Below, in pieces: positions 50,169 through 61,232 of a DNA stretch of 64,000 bases (position 1 is its first letter; every line of letters starts with the position of its first letter). The DNA is from Chytridium lagenaria (taxonomy: Eukaryota > Chytridiomycota > Chytridiomycetes > Chytridiales > Chytridiaceae): the NCBI GenBank assembly GCA_025449115.1, contig JAHLKC010000049.1, positions 1 through 64,000 of the forward strand, read 5' to 3'. The notes beneath the pieces are model-generated. The model worked only from the letters and a program-made list of their open reading frames with translations, did not search any database and was not told the DNA's origin. Both the position numbers and the translations under genes were made by a program.

Positions 50169-51937
50169 TCAGCTCACCATCATTAACAGGGCTTGGCTCA
50201 TCAACACCGACGGGAGAGCCTGGGGGATAGCGGCTGCGGGGTCCGCAGAGGAAGCGTTGGAACCCATGGTGAGTACTTTAGGTGCATGACCATCAACTAA
50301 AGGAGTATTCTTTCCCACATCAGCGTCAGCACTCCTGAGAAGGGGGAGAGGAGGTCTGCTGGAAGGGGTGGAAGAGCCAGAACGAAGCTCACGGTACTGA
50401 AGAAGGGTGAGCTTCTTAGTGATTCCTTCAACATCCGACGTCAGATGCTTTGTGTTTGCTAACCCATAGACTCTAGGGCGTGACAATGGATGACGGGGTG
50501 CTCTACGGCGAGAAGCAAGAGCAACTGGAGCCACATGACGGGGGTCGGTGTGGTCATCATCACAGGGGCGAGGATGGATGCCGACGTGAGGTGAGTCGAT
50601 CACGCATCTCTTTCACCTTCATCTGACTGTTCACCAAGCAGCTGGTGAGGTCGTGCCGTACAGCCACAAGTGCTGCATCGGTGTAGTCCGTCTCAGCGTT
50701 GAGCTGGCGGATATTAAAAGCACCACAGCCCATGAGCATAGCAAGTTCGTTGGTAGAGTCGACTAACATGTCTCGAACTCCATTAATTGTTTTGTATAGG
50801 CGCTTGCGACGTTCGTCCACAAGAGAGTGAGAGACTCTAGTCTCTCGTTACGGTAAGCAACGTTACTTTGAGTTGTCCCTCATTAATAGTAACTTCAACA
50901 CCTAGGTCTCCAAGGCGCTGAACGAGATGGAAGACCAGGTCGATGTTGTAGCGGTTGCTACCAAGTGTCCGCTCGGTTTTGGCACGGCGGCGCCTAGTGA
51001 TGAGGATGCGGGGATCAAGGGAGCCCTCGGCACGCTGGCGGATGGCTTGGTCGCGATGAACCCCAAGCAATTCTTCAAAGGAGGTGGGATCCTTGGATTT
51101 GGGGAACAGGAAGACCTCGTCCCATTCGACTACATCAGGTAAGGGTTCTTTCCCTTTGTTTGTCATATGCTCAGAGGAGGCGGGTTCGAAGCCTGCCCTG
51201 AGCTTGCGGAGGTTGGAGGTGTGTTCACGTCTGAAAAGACACGAACTACTTCATCATCCTCATCCATCGGGTCGTCGTATGAAGACTCTCGAGTACAATG
51301 ATGGGAGCGAGGATTGCGGGATGAAGATGCCAGGTGAGAAAGGCGGTCTTCATCCTTGCTAACACCACCAGGGCGGCGAGAGCCAGAGGAGGCAACGACG
51401 GTCTTCTTGGCGACTGGGGCCTCTCTAGAGGGAGAGGGCGACGATTTGACAAAGCTGAGGAGCCCTGAGGGTCGGAAAGGACCTTCTGATGCTGCCCAGC
51501 TGTTGCACGAGGGTCGAGGACCGTTATTCCTCGAGTTTCACACTCTGATGCGTCAAGGTAAGGGTCCGAGAGCTCGGTTTTCCCTTTGTTTTGGTTTCGA
51601 ATAAACCTTGTTAAGTTTTCCTGGCAGATAGGCACCTGGAAGATCGCGCAAGTGGCGCGGAATTCGGAGATGATTCCGTTGGATCTCTCCTTGATGGATG
51701 GGAGGTCCCGACCTGCCTTGATTTGGAAGAGGCGGGCGTTTTCAGGGATCCCAGTCCTGGTAAGTTTAGGGCGCTTTTTATATACTTTGCCGCCATCTTT
51801 GCGCGGGTAGTCATTGCTAGCCCTTGTATTTCCCCGGTCTCGCCAGTTCTTATCTCTAGAGGAGGACACTGGGAGAGCGAGCAGTATAGGTAAGTAAGTG
51901 CATTGCAACAGAAGGCATCGTGCCGTTTAGCGTACAC
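50169..51937 (-). CDS. Unrecognised coding region of the LTR element (Gag position)
   Basis: Several overlapping minus-strand open frames lie directly downstream of the 5' LTR. They include TGIPENARLFQIKAGRDLPS, SEFRATCAIFQVPICQENLT, MTNKGKEPLPDVVEWDEVFL, LGSNRYNIDLVFHLVQRLGD and DERRKRLYKTINGVRDMLV. They are probably one or two proteins broken by introns or base losses. Position suggests Gag, but no zinc knuckle or capsid homology is visible. The end is Pro/Arg/Ser-rich. Confidence 0.45.
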
Positions 51938-52950
51938 TTACTTGTAGTAGTTTAAAACAGTATTAATAAACTAGTTGTCAAAGTTATTTTGTTTATTTTG
52001 TTTAATTATATGTAAATCATTATTGCCGCATAGGGCATATAATAAAAACAGTTTGTTTACAAACATTTTCGATTATAATCTTGTTGAAATCCTACGATGC
52101 CGCGTTGATAAGCATAAGCTTTTTACAGCGTCGTCGTAGGATAAGTTTTGATTGAGATCCCACCGCACCATCACTCGCTGCAGACTCTAGTCTAGCGAGG
52201 TGGTGGGACAGGTCACTTTTTGCAAAAATGAATTGTCAAGATTTATTTTTCGCGAAATTTGGTAAGTCCAAACTTCGTTAACAAAATAAAATGAAAATAA
52301 ATTGATTTTTTCGCGGGGAAACCCCTTTATAATGCAGTTCGAAATTTAAACGCGTTTTCTGCAAGCCAATATGAGGCATGCTGCATGGGATGGTGGTCAT
52401 AACCATAAAATAAGAAATGACCAGTTTGAAATATAGTATCATAATCATAATAAAATGAAAATGAAAATGCAAGCTAGAAGCTCGAAAATGAAAGAGGATG
52501 TATAAAACATGCTCAGGATGCGCTTTGAAAGCGAGGTGAGGCCTAAAAGTCGAGAAATCGAGTTTTAATAGCCAATTTTTCTCAGTAGATAATAAGGAAG
52601 CCTAAAGGCTCCATCTAGTGAGGTAGGTATCACATATAGCATGGCCCAGTGGCGTGAGAACGCGACGTGATGGCCATGCAGTGATGATGTGGGCTCTGGT
52701 GGGCCTCCATCATCCAACCTGTCCAGAATTGGAACAATGACGACAATGGGAGGTGACACAAAATGATTCTGGCATGCCGGGAGAGGTAGGAGGTCCAGCA
52801 CATCAACACATCCAGAAGTCCATTTCAGGGGGGAACGCGTCCAGATCGGTCCAGAGCGTCGGTGACGTCGATTTTGCGAAAGAAATAACAAAAAAGAAGC
52901 AAAAACGACGAGAAACTCACCAAAACACCCATTTTAGGTTGGGCCCCCAC

Positions 52951-53887
52951 TGTGATCTTCTCTTGACCCATCCCTCCTACCTAGCTTCGACTAGGGGGTA
53001 GGGGAGAAGAGTAAAGGAGTTGCTCCAGCAGAGCAAGTCCACAGAGCACCTAGGGACAGGATGTACTCCTGAATCTAAGTGATGTTGTTGTTGTTTGGCG
53101 ATGGTGTGGGTGAGTGATCGCGAGATTCTGCTTAATAAAGGGAGAAGGGAACGTGTTTAGTATCTTCTATGTCGACTTACCTTGCTAATAAACCAATATG
53201 AGCACCAGATCGTCTCCTGGCGATCGGGGATGGCTGAAAGCCTCCTTGCCTTCCTGCTATGGCACCTTTTGGAACGTGATGATCTCGTTGCCTCACGAGC
53301 TGGCACAGGGTAACCTCACTCATCACCTGCCTGCAGCGTCGATCACCGGCTCGGGGATCATCAGAGGTGGAATGTAGCCGACCAAGCCTAAGCTAAAGGA
53401 CACTGACAATGAGGAGGACCCTTGGGCTCCCATCGCAGCCTTCTGCTTCAAACAGCTGGATTGCTTCACCAGGTGGCAGGGGGTAGAGGGGTGGGCTGCC
53501 ATCCAAGAAGGAGTGAAGGGAGATCACGGCGAGGCCACGCGCGTGAGATAGAGGATGGGGAATCAACTCAATATCAACTACTTAATTCAACAAGGTACAA
53601 ATTAAATCAAGAAATCTCTCATATTAAAGTAATACACAAAATACAAATAAATAATAGACACAACATATGCACACACATATAAACGGCACATATGCGCGCC
53701 ACCTCCTTCAATAAAAACCCTATAAACGTGGGGAAAAAGTATATATAAAAAACCCAAAGGGAAAAGAAGGGAGGATTCAATATGACGCGTAAATATACGC
53801 GTCGACGCGGGATATAACGGAACTCAACGGACTTAGACGGAATGTCCTTATGAGCCATAGGCCATGTGAATAATGTAATTCTTCACA
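52951..53887 (-). repeat. 5' LTR (937 bp)
   Basis: Partner of 46679-47613. The differences noted are mainly one- to three-base indels plus a few substitutions (for example near 53040-53180 and 53462). Confidence 0.93.
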
Positions 53888-54327
53888 AGTTCCGTTACTT
53901 GGGCAAAACGATTGTTGTAGAAGTCCTTCTTTGGCAAAAGATACTTGGGAAGAAAGCCAACGGTGCATCCTTCCGATGAGTTTGTGACTCTAACAACTTT
54001 GATGGCAGCCTCTTCGAGTCCTTCGTCGTTGTTAACGGTGCAAATCTTGAATCGGACAACCATATCAACAAGCAGTTGTCTCCCGCAGGCTTCAGGTTCA
54101 TGGCGCTGGCAAGAGCGACCGTTATTACTCTTGTGAAGGCCGTAAATTATAACACCTGCTGTGTCAGGGAGTGCAGCAGCGGTGATGATGGCCATCGAGT
54201 CCGAACCGGAATCGTTGAGATGATGATGGTTGTAGCCTAACATTTTTAGAGGTAATTGTCAATAAAGGTAATACAGCTTTTGAGAAATGGTTTGCACAAC
54301 CTTTTTCTTGCATCCTAATTAACTGGG

Positions 54328-54380
54328 TGTTGTTATTTTGAACGTTGCAAAAAGTGTTGTTACATTGAACGAAATTACGG
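54328..54380 (-). repeat. Right TIR and subterminal direct copy
   Basis: The TIR is 54355-54380. A second copy of its core, TGTTGTTATTTTGAACG, lies at 54328-54344 in the same orientation. With the left end this makes four copies of a 17-bp motif, TGTTGTTANNTTGAACG. Confidence 0.85.
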
Positions 54381-54382
54381 TA

Positions 54383-55587
54383 TCAGTGATTTTGCACGGA
54401 GTTCATATCTCTAAAGCCTTGATGTTGGCACTTTGCTGTGGTCCCTATACTCTGGTGTAACCGATAGACGCGTTCTGACACGTCAGGGAGATTCAGTTTC
54501 TTCTCCTCTTCATTCGCTGTCAGACAGTTTTTCTCTGAGTTGTTTGTTTACTCTTTTATGTTAATTTTAGTCTAAGTCTTTTGCCCTCTGGTTTATCCGC
54601 GCCTATATGCGGACGTGTCAAGTGAATAAAGCCTTATTCTCAACCTGTTTGGTTTGGTGTGATTATTGGTCTTTATTGACCGTGAACCATCATGAAGTTC
54701 ACAGATCCTTGTTCTGCGAGTCTTGCTCCTCCAACCCTTGCTACAGCTACTGCTTGTGCACCCTACCTTGCGTTCCTCCGTCGAGTGACTTAACGGATTA
54801 TTCCACATGATCCACTGTTGTTGTCAAGACCCGCCAAATCAATTCCATTTCTAGGTTGCCCTGGTACTCTGGAGGCGACTTGTCAAAAGAAATATAGTTT
54901 ATGAGATCTGAAAGATCTGCGACCATAGGGTCAAATTTATATCCGTTCCAACGTGATCATTGACTCGTGACAAAGGTCATTTTCACCATCCTTACTTGAC
55001 TTCTATCCAGTTATTGGTGTAAGCCCCTCTCAGCCGTCTCATTTGGTTGTACCTCGTTCTGGTCCCTCTCACCCTGTTGAGATCTCTGACAAAGACGATT
55101 ATTATCCTTACAACACTAGGTACCAACGTTTTTTGATGACGCTGAGTCTGAGGTTTCCCTCACCCGTCACCTTTGCTCATGCTCATTGGATTAGAGCCTC
55201 CCTTCTAGCTCTGCTCCTTCCAACCTTTTCTTGGATTACCCAGTTCCAACTCCTACTGCATCTAGTGAATTACATGATGCTCCACGCGTTATCCCAGCTA
55301 CAACTGCTGGGACTTCATCTCGTGCAGTTCGTTTCTCACACACAAATAACGAAGGTCTACCTATAGCGAACCCATCTTTATTCATATCAATCGTCATGTA
55401 CTATTATTATTGGTTAAAAGGGTAATAGAAATAATGGGAATGGATAGATTGATTGATACGGGGTATTTGTAATAACTTGAATAAAAAACTAGATAGAATA
55501 CACCATAGAACAATCACCATTCCATACAGGCACTTGTTTGTTTGTCTGATTTCACATGTTTGATTTCACATCTCATTCTTTCCATCC
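54383..55587. other. Intergenic region with possible retroelement remnants
   Basis: Right flank of the DNA transposon. Around 54605-54660 a GAATAAAGCCTTATTCTC stretch looks like an LTR polyadenylation region. An ORF from 54692 begins MKFTDPCSASLAPPT. Near 55040-55380 Pro/Ser-rich frames could be decayed polyprotein linker. No paired LTR or enzymatic motif found, so I do not call an element. Confidence 0.35.
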
Positions 55588-58500
55588 TCACAGGTAATCC
55601 AGACTCCAGGTGATCGTCGCGTTCTGGGAAGTACACACGTCTAAAAAAAAATTTTTAAAAAAAGAGAAGGAAAAAGAATATAAATAAAATAAATAAAATA
55701 AAATAGGCTTACTCTATTGTCAAGCTTGACGTCAAACACCACAATCCCCTTCTAGCGGGAAACCTATCCCTCATCAACCCATCCTCAAAAACCAAATACG
55801 AACCCGCCAATGATGTCGGACTAAGTCCCACACGTCCCAGCGAATCCGTCTCCTAACATAGAAATAAAATAGCCCATCAGTACATTGAAAAAAGAACAAA
55901 CAAAACACAACTTTTTTTATTTCGTCGTCAATAACAAGAGAGAAAAAAAAAAAATCTCACCGTGCCTATCACAGCCATGTTACCGAACATTCTGTATCGT
56001 CAGTATCCTGCCAACCTGGGTACTAAGTTCGCGTCGATACTTTTGTTGGTCGTCGTTGCTGCATTCAAGGAGCGCGTACCGAAATTCGGCAAGTTGTTGG
56101 AGACATTGGCCTGTGCCTGATTTCAATCGGAAATAGTGGTCCTTTTGAGGGACTGAGGTGAAGGGGGGAAAGAACGTTAGAGAATAAAGGTGGCGGGTGG
56201 ACGATAACGAGAATCTCAAGTTTTACGATAAAAGACTTACTGATTTCAGTTGGCACGTAATCGTATCTCCAATTTAATTGAGCCTCATTCATGAGGCATG
56301 GTCTAGACGCTCCATTAAAAAAAACAAGAGTTAACCAAAAACATACCCAAAATAAAGGTCAACGGACGACAGGCATAAAAGCTCATAATTATTAGTCAAC
56401 TCCTTGATTCTGATCGTCAGCGTTGTGTTTGTCGTAAGCTCCCAAACATTACTCGTTGGGTTACGAACTTCCACCCCAACCCTTCGTCGTTTCGCCGGTC
56501 CATTCTAGGTAGACCCACAAAAAAATACATAAGAGCAATGTTACCAAAGGAAAAAAAAAAAAAAAAAAAAAGGGGGTGGGGAGGAAGAAGGTGACATGTC
56601 TTTTACCAACGCCACAACGATCGCCAAAGATTCCACGTTCTGGATATAAGGACTTTGGTATCTTTGATCATCCGTCTTCCGAAACGTTGTGCCTCTTGCG
56701 TTCCACAAGTTCCAAGTTCAATCGCATCTCCACGTTGTTCCAAACATCGACCATCGCCCGAAATGATACGGAACAAAGGGTCGATCGTGCCCAAGGGTTG
56801 GAGGGTAGGCGTTGGGGAAGAGGACGGTAGGGTTGGTGCCGTGGTCGTGGTGGAGGTTGGGAGAGTGGGTGGGGATGGTGATGAGGATGTGGAGGGGTAA
56901 AGTAGTCGATTTCCCATGAGTGTTGGTGAAGGAGGTGTCGGAGCATAGTCTATACAAAAATACATCGGTTAAAGGCATAAAAATAGGGATGGAAAAGTTA
57001 CCTCAAGCTGAAATCCCAGCCTAGAACAAAGATTATTGATTCTCAACTTTCCAGCATCATACACAACGTTGAATGTACTCAGCCAACATCTTTGAGGTAC
57101 GATTTTTGAGGTGGTAGAAGTGGTCTATTTAAAAATCATCAGCAAAATCACAACCACTTTTCAGAGACTCCCAGCCAAAAGTAACCCTCAATGGAAACAA
57201 CAAATTTTAAGAAAAAAACAAAACGCGAGAATATCATTAAAAAACCAAGTCAAAAACTCACCCCAACGCAACATAATACTTGACGTTCTCAAACGCCAAC
57301 GCCTTGCTTCCTCCCAAAGCCCGTCGAAAAATCTGTCCATCGTCTTCTACGCAATCCGCCATTTCATAGCCCTCGTTGGACGTTTGACCGAGACATTTGC
57401 CGTTCCCCAGCTTTAAGGCGGAACCGACGTTCTTTGCAGGCACTTAAAAAACCAAAACGTAAGTTATCGTCACAATTTTTAGAATAGGGGACAAAAGGTA
57501 AGTTATCGTCACAAAAGAATTCAAGAATAGGGGACAAAAGGATGTTATCGTCACAATTTTAAGAATAGGGACAACAGAGCATTACTTACAAGTACTCGAC
57601 GGCAGATAATCATACTTCCATCCCAAATGAAACTCCTCCGTTCCACAAGGTCTAAAAAAAAGAACATGTAAATAAAAGAGTGGAGTCGGGATGTGTTGTT
57701 TTTGTTTTTTTCCATCTTCCTTACCCAAACGTCAAGTTTGCATTGGAGACACAACCGTCGCGACTCGGTATTCATCAACTCCAAAGTCGTATTTGACGTC
57801 ACAAAAGCAGGAGTTTCACTGGGCCCCTCAATAATGCATTTCTCATTCCCAGTCGCGTTTCTCATAAGCGGCGGTCCAGCCTATTGCATAGATTCAGCAC
57901 CCCAAATAAAAGAAGGGACTGAACAAAGGAATGACTCACCCCACCAATAAAACACTCCCAAGTTCCTATATTCTGCATCCCCACCACCCGTTGATTATAC
58001 GAAAGAAGACTCCCCTCCTCCCCCATCACCGCAAACCGATACCTCTGTTCCTCCACATCCTCACACACCTCCAACCCCACCACATTCACATTCACAGACC
58101 CCTCGCCTTCCTCATCCTCAAACACCGTCCATCCCTCGCCATGATTCTAAAAATCGGTTCCACAGCGTGATTCCCAACCATCCCTGTACTCTCGTTAAAG
58201 GAGGGACTGGTGGTCGTGGATGACGATGAGGAGGGTTGCGTGCGGAGCACCCAGTAGATGGTGAACCCGGTTCCTGCTAGGAGGAAGACGATGAGAAGCC
58301 AATGCGCTTTGGTGAGTCTGCAACGTCGGGATGCGGGTTTGGTGTAGAGGGGTTGGGTGTAGGGTTGGGTGATGGGGTTGAGGGGCTCTGCATCTTTTGG
58401 TAAGATTGGAGCCAAGTCGGTTGTTGCCTAAAACAATGTTGATATGTGCATCTTATATTTATTATGTTGAGCTCACCGGCCTCCGTGTCTCCATGTACTC

Positions 58501-59115
58501 CCTATTAGACGAATACTCGACATTCATCTTATACTGATACCCATGTATTAGAAAACCGTTATATTTCTATTAGAAAAAAACAACCCACCTGTCCATTGAT
58601 CTTGGAAGTCGCGGACCGCCCACTTCTGCAGTTCGATTTCCAACAGGATTCTAAATCCAACCATCTTCAGTATAGGTTGCAACCCACATCCAACACCTAC
58701 CGATTTGGCTTGAAACGGTGTTTCCGAGACCTCAAAACTCGGAGTCATCAGCATGTGTCCCGCCCCTCCCTGTGAACTCCTTACCGCTTGATACGGTGTT
58801 TCCGAAATCTCAAAGCTGGAGTTTCGGTGACAGGGGGGAGTGGTTTTGAGGTTGCGAAGGATCTAGGGATAGTTGAGGTTCGTGGGGGTGGAACTAGCGT
58901 ACGGGGTGAGTATACCTGTGTTATTTCAGTGTTTATGTTAGTATAGGGTTTTTGTGGTTGCATTTGAAGGGTGGACGTCGCTGCGTGGATGACCAACATT
59001 GTTGGCCGTTCATCCATGTCGCTTGTAAAAGACCTTGGGAAAGCAAGAACCGCAGACTCACCCCTCGTTGCTGTTGAGGTGTTTCGGCCACATCAAAGCT
59101 TGGAGTATCGACCAT
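55588..59115 (-). CDS. Type II membrane protein with tandem beta-trefoil-like modules
   Basis: Intron-rich gene. The cytoplasmic part starts at ATG 59115 (MVDTPSFDVAETPQQQR) and carries three TPSFEVSETPFQA-like repeats on successive exons (59115, ~58835 and 58750). A single membrane helix follows at about 58310-58240 (HWLLIVFLLAGTGFTIYWVL), preceded by Arg/Lys, so the C-terminus faces out. The outer part has repeated blocks of the form FRIxxxDGRCLxxxxxxxxLxxC, for example PIFRIMARDGRCLRMR, LGNGKCLGQTSNEGYEMADC, PLFRIISGDGRCLEQRG and HYFRLKSGTGQCLQQL. These look like lectin (ricin-B-type) beta-trefoil strands. Each block is followed by a C...W..DY motif (LGWKYDYL, LNWRYDYV, ITWSLDYL). Exon joins are approximate, several bases seem missing, and the stop (55588 or about 55514) is uncertain. 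Ligand unknown. Confidence 0.6.
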
Positions 59116-59337
59116 GCTTTTTTGTTGGGGTGTTGTAAAGGCAGGGTGAGGTCTATCCGCTTTATTCTTTAAAATGTATGAGTTTAAAATTTGTTGATTT
59201 TCTGGTGTCTCTTTAAAACTGTTCCATTCTCCTCTTCCTCTCCTCCTCCTCCTCCTCCTCCTCTATTTCTCACCCAGTCTTGTACTACACTTGTACCAAT
59301 CTACTGAGTACTCCAGTCTCCATCCACTTTCTCGGGC

Positions 59338-59383
59338 TTTTATGCCTATACACTACGGTTCAGTAGTGGAGAAAACACCTCAA
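59338..59383. repeat. Direct repeat copy 1 (end of DIRS-like element)
   Basis: TTATGCCTATACACTACGGT followed by TCAGTAGTGGAGAAAACACC is repeated at 59671-59714 with a 2-bp deletion. The copies lie about 330 bp apart, one inside the coding end of the element and one beyond it. Confidence 0.8.
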
Positions 59384-59387
59384 CCAC

Positions 59388-59411
59388 GCCCTGAGTCACC
59401 CGACTCAGGGC
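59388..59411. other. Perfect 10-bp stem-loop beside the direct repeat
   Basis: GCCCTGAGTC and GACTCAGGGC form a perfect hairpin with a 4-nt ACCC loop, directly after direct repeat copy 1. The second repeat copy lacks it. It could be a recombination or termination structure of the retroelement. Confidence 0.6.
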
Positions 59412-59670
59412 ACGGCGAGGATGAAATCGTGCCACCCGCGCCAGGAGGAGTCGAACCTCCTGGGAACCAATGAAATGATGCTAGAAAAGGAATTGAAATT
59501 GGTTAGCGGGTGGGCGGAGGTGGGAGGGCGACAAGCGCTGCTGTGCGCTTTGTCGAAAAGATGAAGAAAATGTGATACTATCCAATAAACTGCATCTCCA
59601 CAATAAAAACCTCTCCAAAAAATCTCGGAGAATTTTGTTGTAGTGCGGTTTTTATTTTGTGTCACGGCAG

Positions 59671-59714
59671 TTTATGCCTATACATACGGTTCAGTAGTGG
59701 AGAAAACACCTCAG
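59671..59714. repeat. Direct repeat copy 2 (inside element)
   Basis: Second copy of the 59338-59383 repeat. It abuts the end of the recombinase-frame ORF. Confidence 0.8.
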
Positions 59715-59929
59715 CCGTGCCCGGAGTCGACGACGCCTCCAAACCTGAAAAACCCAAAAGGCGACGAAAGGCACGGCGAACGATGGAAAAAGAATGGATA
59801 TATCACACTAGAATGAAAGGAGGAAAACGAAAAACTCATGGGAATGCGAGATACTATCAAGTGTGAGGACCACGTGGATATACCACGCGCCGTACAAAAG
59901 GCAAATTCGGCATAGTCTCGAAGCCATGA

Positions 59930-60954
59930 AGTCAGGATAGAGAGAGATGCCGTGTTAGGGGGAGATGGGCTATAGCGGAAGAAAGAAGTGAATACCGGGC
60001 TGCGGTGTCGGGTGAAGCCAACCGCCCTTCTGCATTGTAGCAGTGATGGCCTCGGATGAAAGGCGTGTAGTAATGGCCGCGGCAACGCGGGTCCCCGCCA
60101 GAGAACTAAACGGTACCCAGCTGAGGTGAAAACCGGACGTAGACGTGTGTTGGCGATGAGACTGATAAATTGCGCTTGGTGCACACGGATTTGTTGGAGA
60201 TGGACGGAAGAAGTATGGTGAGCTCGAAAGGGGGTGGCCAAGGAACAAGGCTTCGCGAGCGTAGAGTAGGAGTGCTCTGACTGGACAAGAGTTGTGAGGG
60301 AAGAGCATAAGATAGGAACGCGGTGAACTAAGCCGGTAGCCGCGCGTGTTTTATGTTCGCTGAAAATAAGAATAACGCCGGCATGATCCGGGAGAGACCA
60401 AACCCCTGCTGGAGGCAGGCGGACGAGATCGCCTGCTCGACGGCCAGAGGCCGCAGCGATAAGTAAAGCGCCCGTAATTGGAGAAGGACTAGACGACGAA
60501 AAGGGGTCTCTGTATCCCGCCGGAGAGCAAAAGAATCGGCGGCTTGGAGGAGGTGGTCGGATACAATCTGGGTGGTGTTGGTAAAAACGGGAGTCGCTTG
60601 GACCGGCATGACAAAGGCCTGAGCGGCTTCCCATGACACAATGTCCAAGAAGTCGTCAACCACAGGGGAATCTGTGGGGTTGCGTGTTGACGAGCTGTCT
60701 GACGTCCACGGATCCACAAAACCTGAAGCATGGAAGGCTGTCTTGAGCCGGCTGCGAGCTGTACGAAGTGCCTCTGGCGATGCGCGGATCGGGCAAACGG
60801 TAGGATCGTATGGGGTCCGAGCGTGGGGACAAGAGTCGGGTGATGGGCATGAGATTGGGGTACAAGCTGCAATGTGCGGGAACGTGAGGAGGCTGAACCG
60901 GCGTGGGGCAACCCCGTTGATGATATTGGGTAGAAGCCTCATGGTCCTTATCAA
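59930..60954 (-). pseudogene. Tyrosine recombinase-like ORF of DIRS-like element
   Basis: N-terminal frames include SRLKTAFHASGFVDPWTSDS. The catalytic domain begins ALLIAAASGRRAGDLVRLPP, where the RRAGDL motif holds the first conserved Arg. It continues with an SHNSCPVRALLLYAREALFL segment and ends LSWVPFSSLAGTRVAAAITT and SSEAITATMQKGGW in a second frame. The usual second-box H-x-x-R is changed to a V-P-F-S-S type sequence, and frame changes split the domain, so this copy is probably inactive. Family role: integration of circular cDNA without target duplication. Confidence 0.7.
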
Positions 60955-61232
60955 TAAGGTAACGGATCACGTGGGTAGGAGTGGCCGAGTACCACGGGAT
61001 GGGGTTGCGACATCGAGAAAGAAAAAGATTAAAGCGGCGAAGTTCAGCCTCTCGATCCCGGAATTTGGGTAAGGAGGAACGAAAAACTGTCAGGGCAGTG
61101 AGGCGAGAGATAATGTACGCTTCATTGACGGGCTTATGTAAATACATCGGTTAGGACGCGGAAAGATTTAATTGGTAAACTAAAAGAACCAACGGAAGTA
61201 AGAAGAGAAAGAAGGGATCAAGAGGATGTGTG

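Larger units (their letters stand above)
46675..53891 (-). mobile_element. LTR retroelement without visible RT, carrying an EEP nuclease gene
   Basis: Two LTRs (46679-47613 and 52951-53887) bound by TGTGA...TCACA are flanked by a 4-bp AGTT duplication (46675-46678 and 53888-53891). Orientation is minus. A purine-rich AAAAACGGGAGAA abuts the LTR at 47614, as a polypurine tract should. A TGGGGGCCCAACC sequence one base inside the other LTR fits a primer-binding site. All coding potential is on the minus strand. I find no YxDD reverse transcriptase, integrase or protease motif in 47614-52950, so it is probably non-autonomous. The LTRs differ almost only by small indels, so insertion is recent. 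Confidence 0.88.
46563..54243 (-). pseudogene. Second ORF of the DNA transposon, interrupted by the LTR element
   Basis: The N-terminal part runs from ATG 54243 to 53888 (about 119 residues, starting MLGYNHHHLNDSGSDSMAII). The C-terminal part resumes at 46674 and ends at TAG 46563. If the LTR element and one copy of its AGTT duplication are ignored, the two parts join in frame at VTEL/YLDHP, giving about 155 residues. The middle, NDEGLEEAAIKVVRVTNSSE followed by CTVGFLPKYL, resembles the core of HIRAN domains (which bind 3' DNA ends), but the match is weak and by eye only. Inside the transposon, convergent with the transposase, it looks like an accessory protein. Insertion of the LTR element must have inactivated this copy. 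Confidence 0.7.
44877..54382 (+). mobile_element. Pogo/Tigger-like DNA transposon, split by an LTR element
   Basis: Bounded by perfect 26-bp terminal inverted repeats (44879-44904 and 54355-54380) starting CCGTAATTTCGTTCAATGTA. They are flanked by a TA duplication at 44877-44878 and 54381-54382, the target-site hallmark of the Tc1/mariner/pogo superfamily. It encodes a DDE transposase (plus strand) and a second, convergent ORF (minus strand). An LTR element of about 7.2 kb sits inside the second ORF. Without it the transposon is about 2.29 kb. Near-perfect TIRs and intact catalytic residues suggest recent activity. Confidence 0.93.

Noticed and set aside
59441..59463. tRNA-like T-arm (B-box GGTTCGACTCC on the minus strand)
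   Set aside because: The T-stem and loop are perfect, but I could not fold a matching acceptor, D-arm or anticodon arm in the adjacent ~60 bases. At most a relic or part of the element end.
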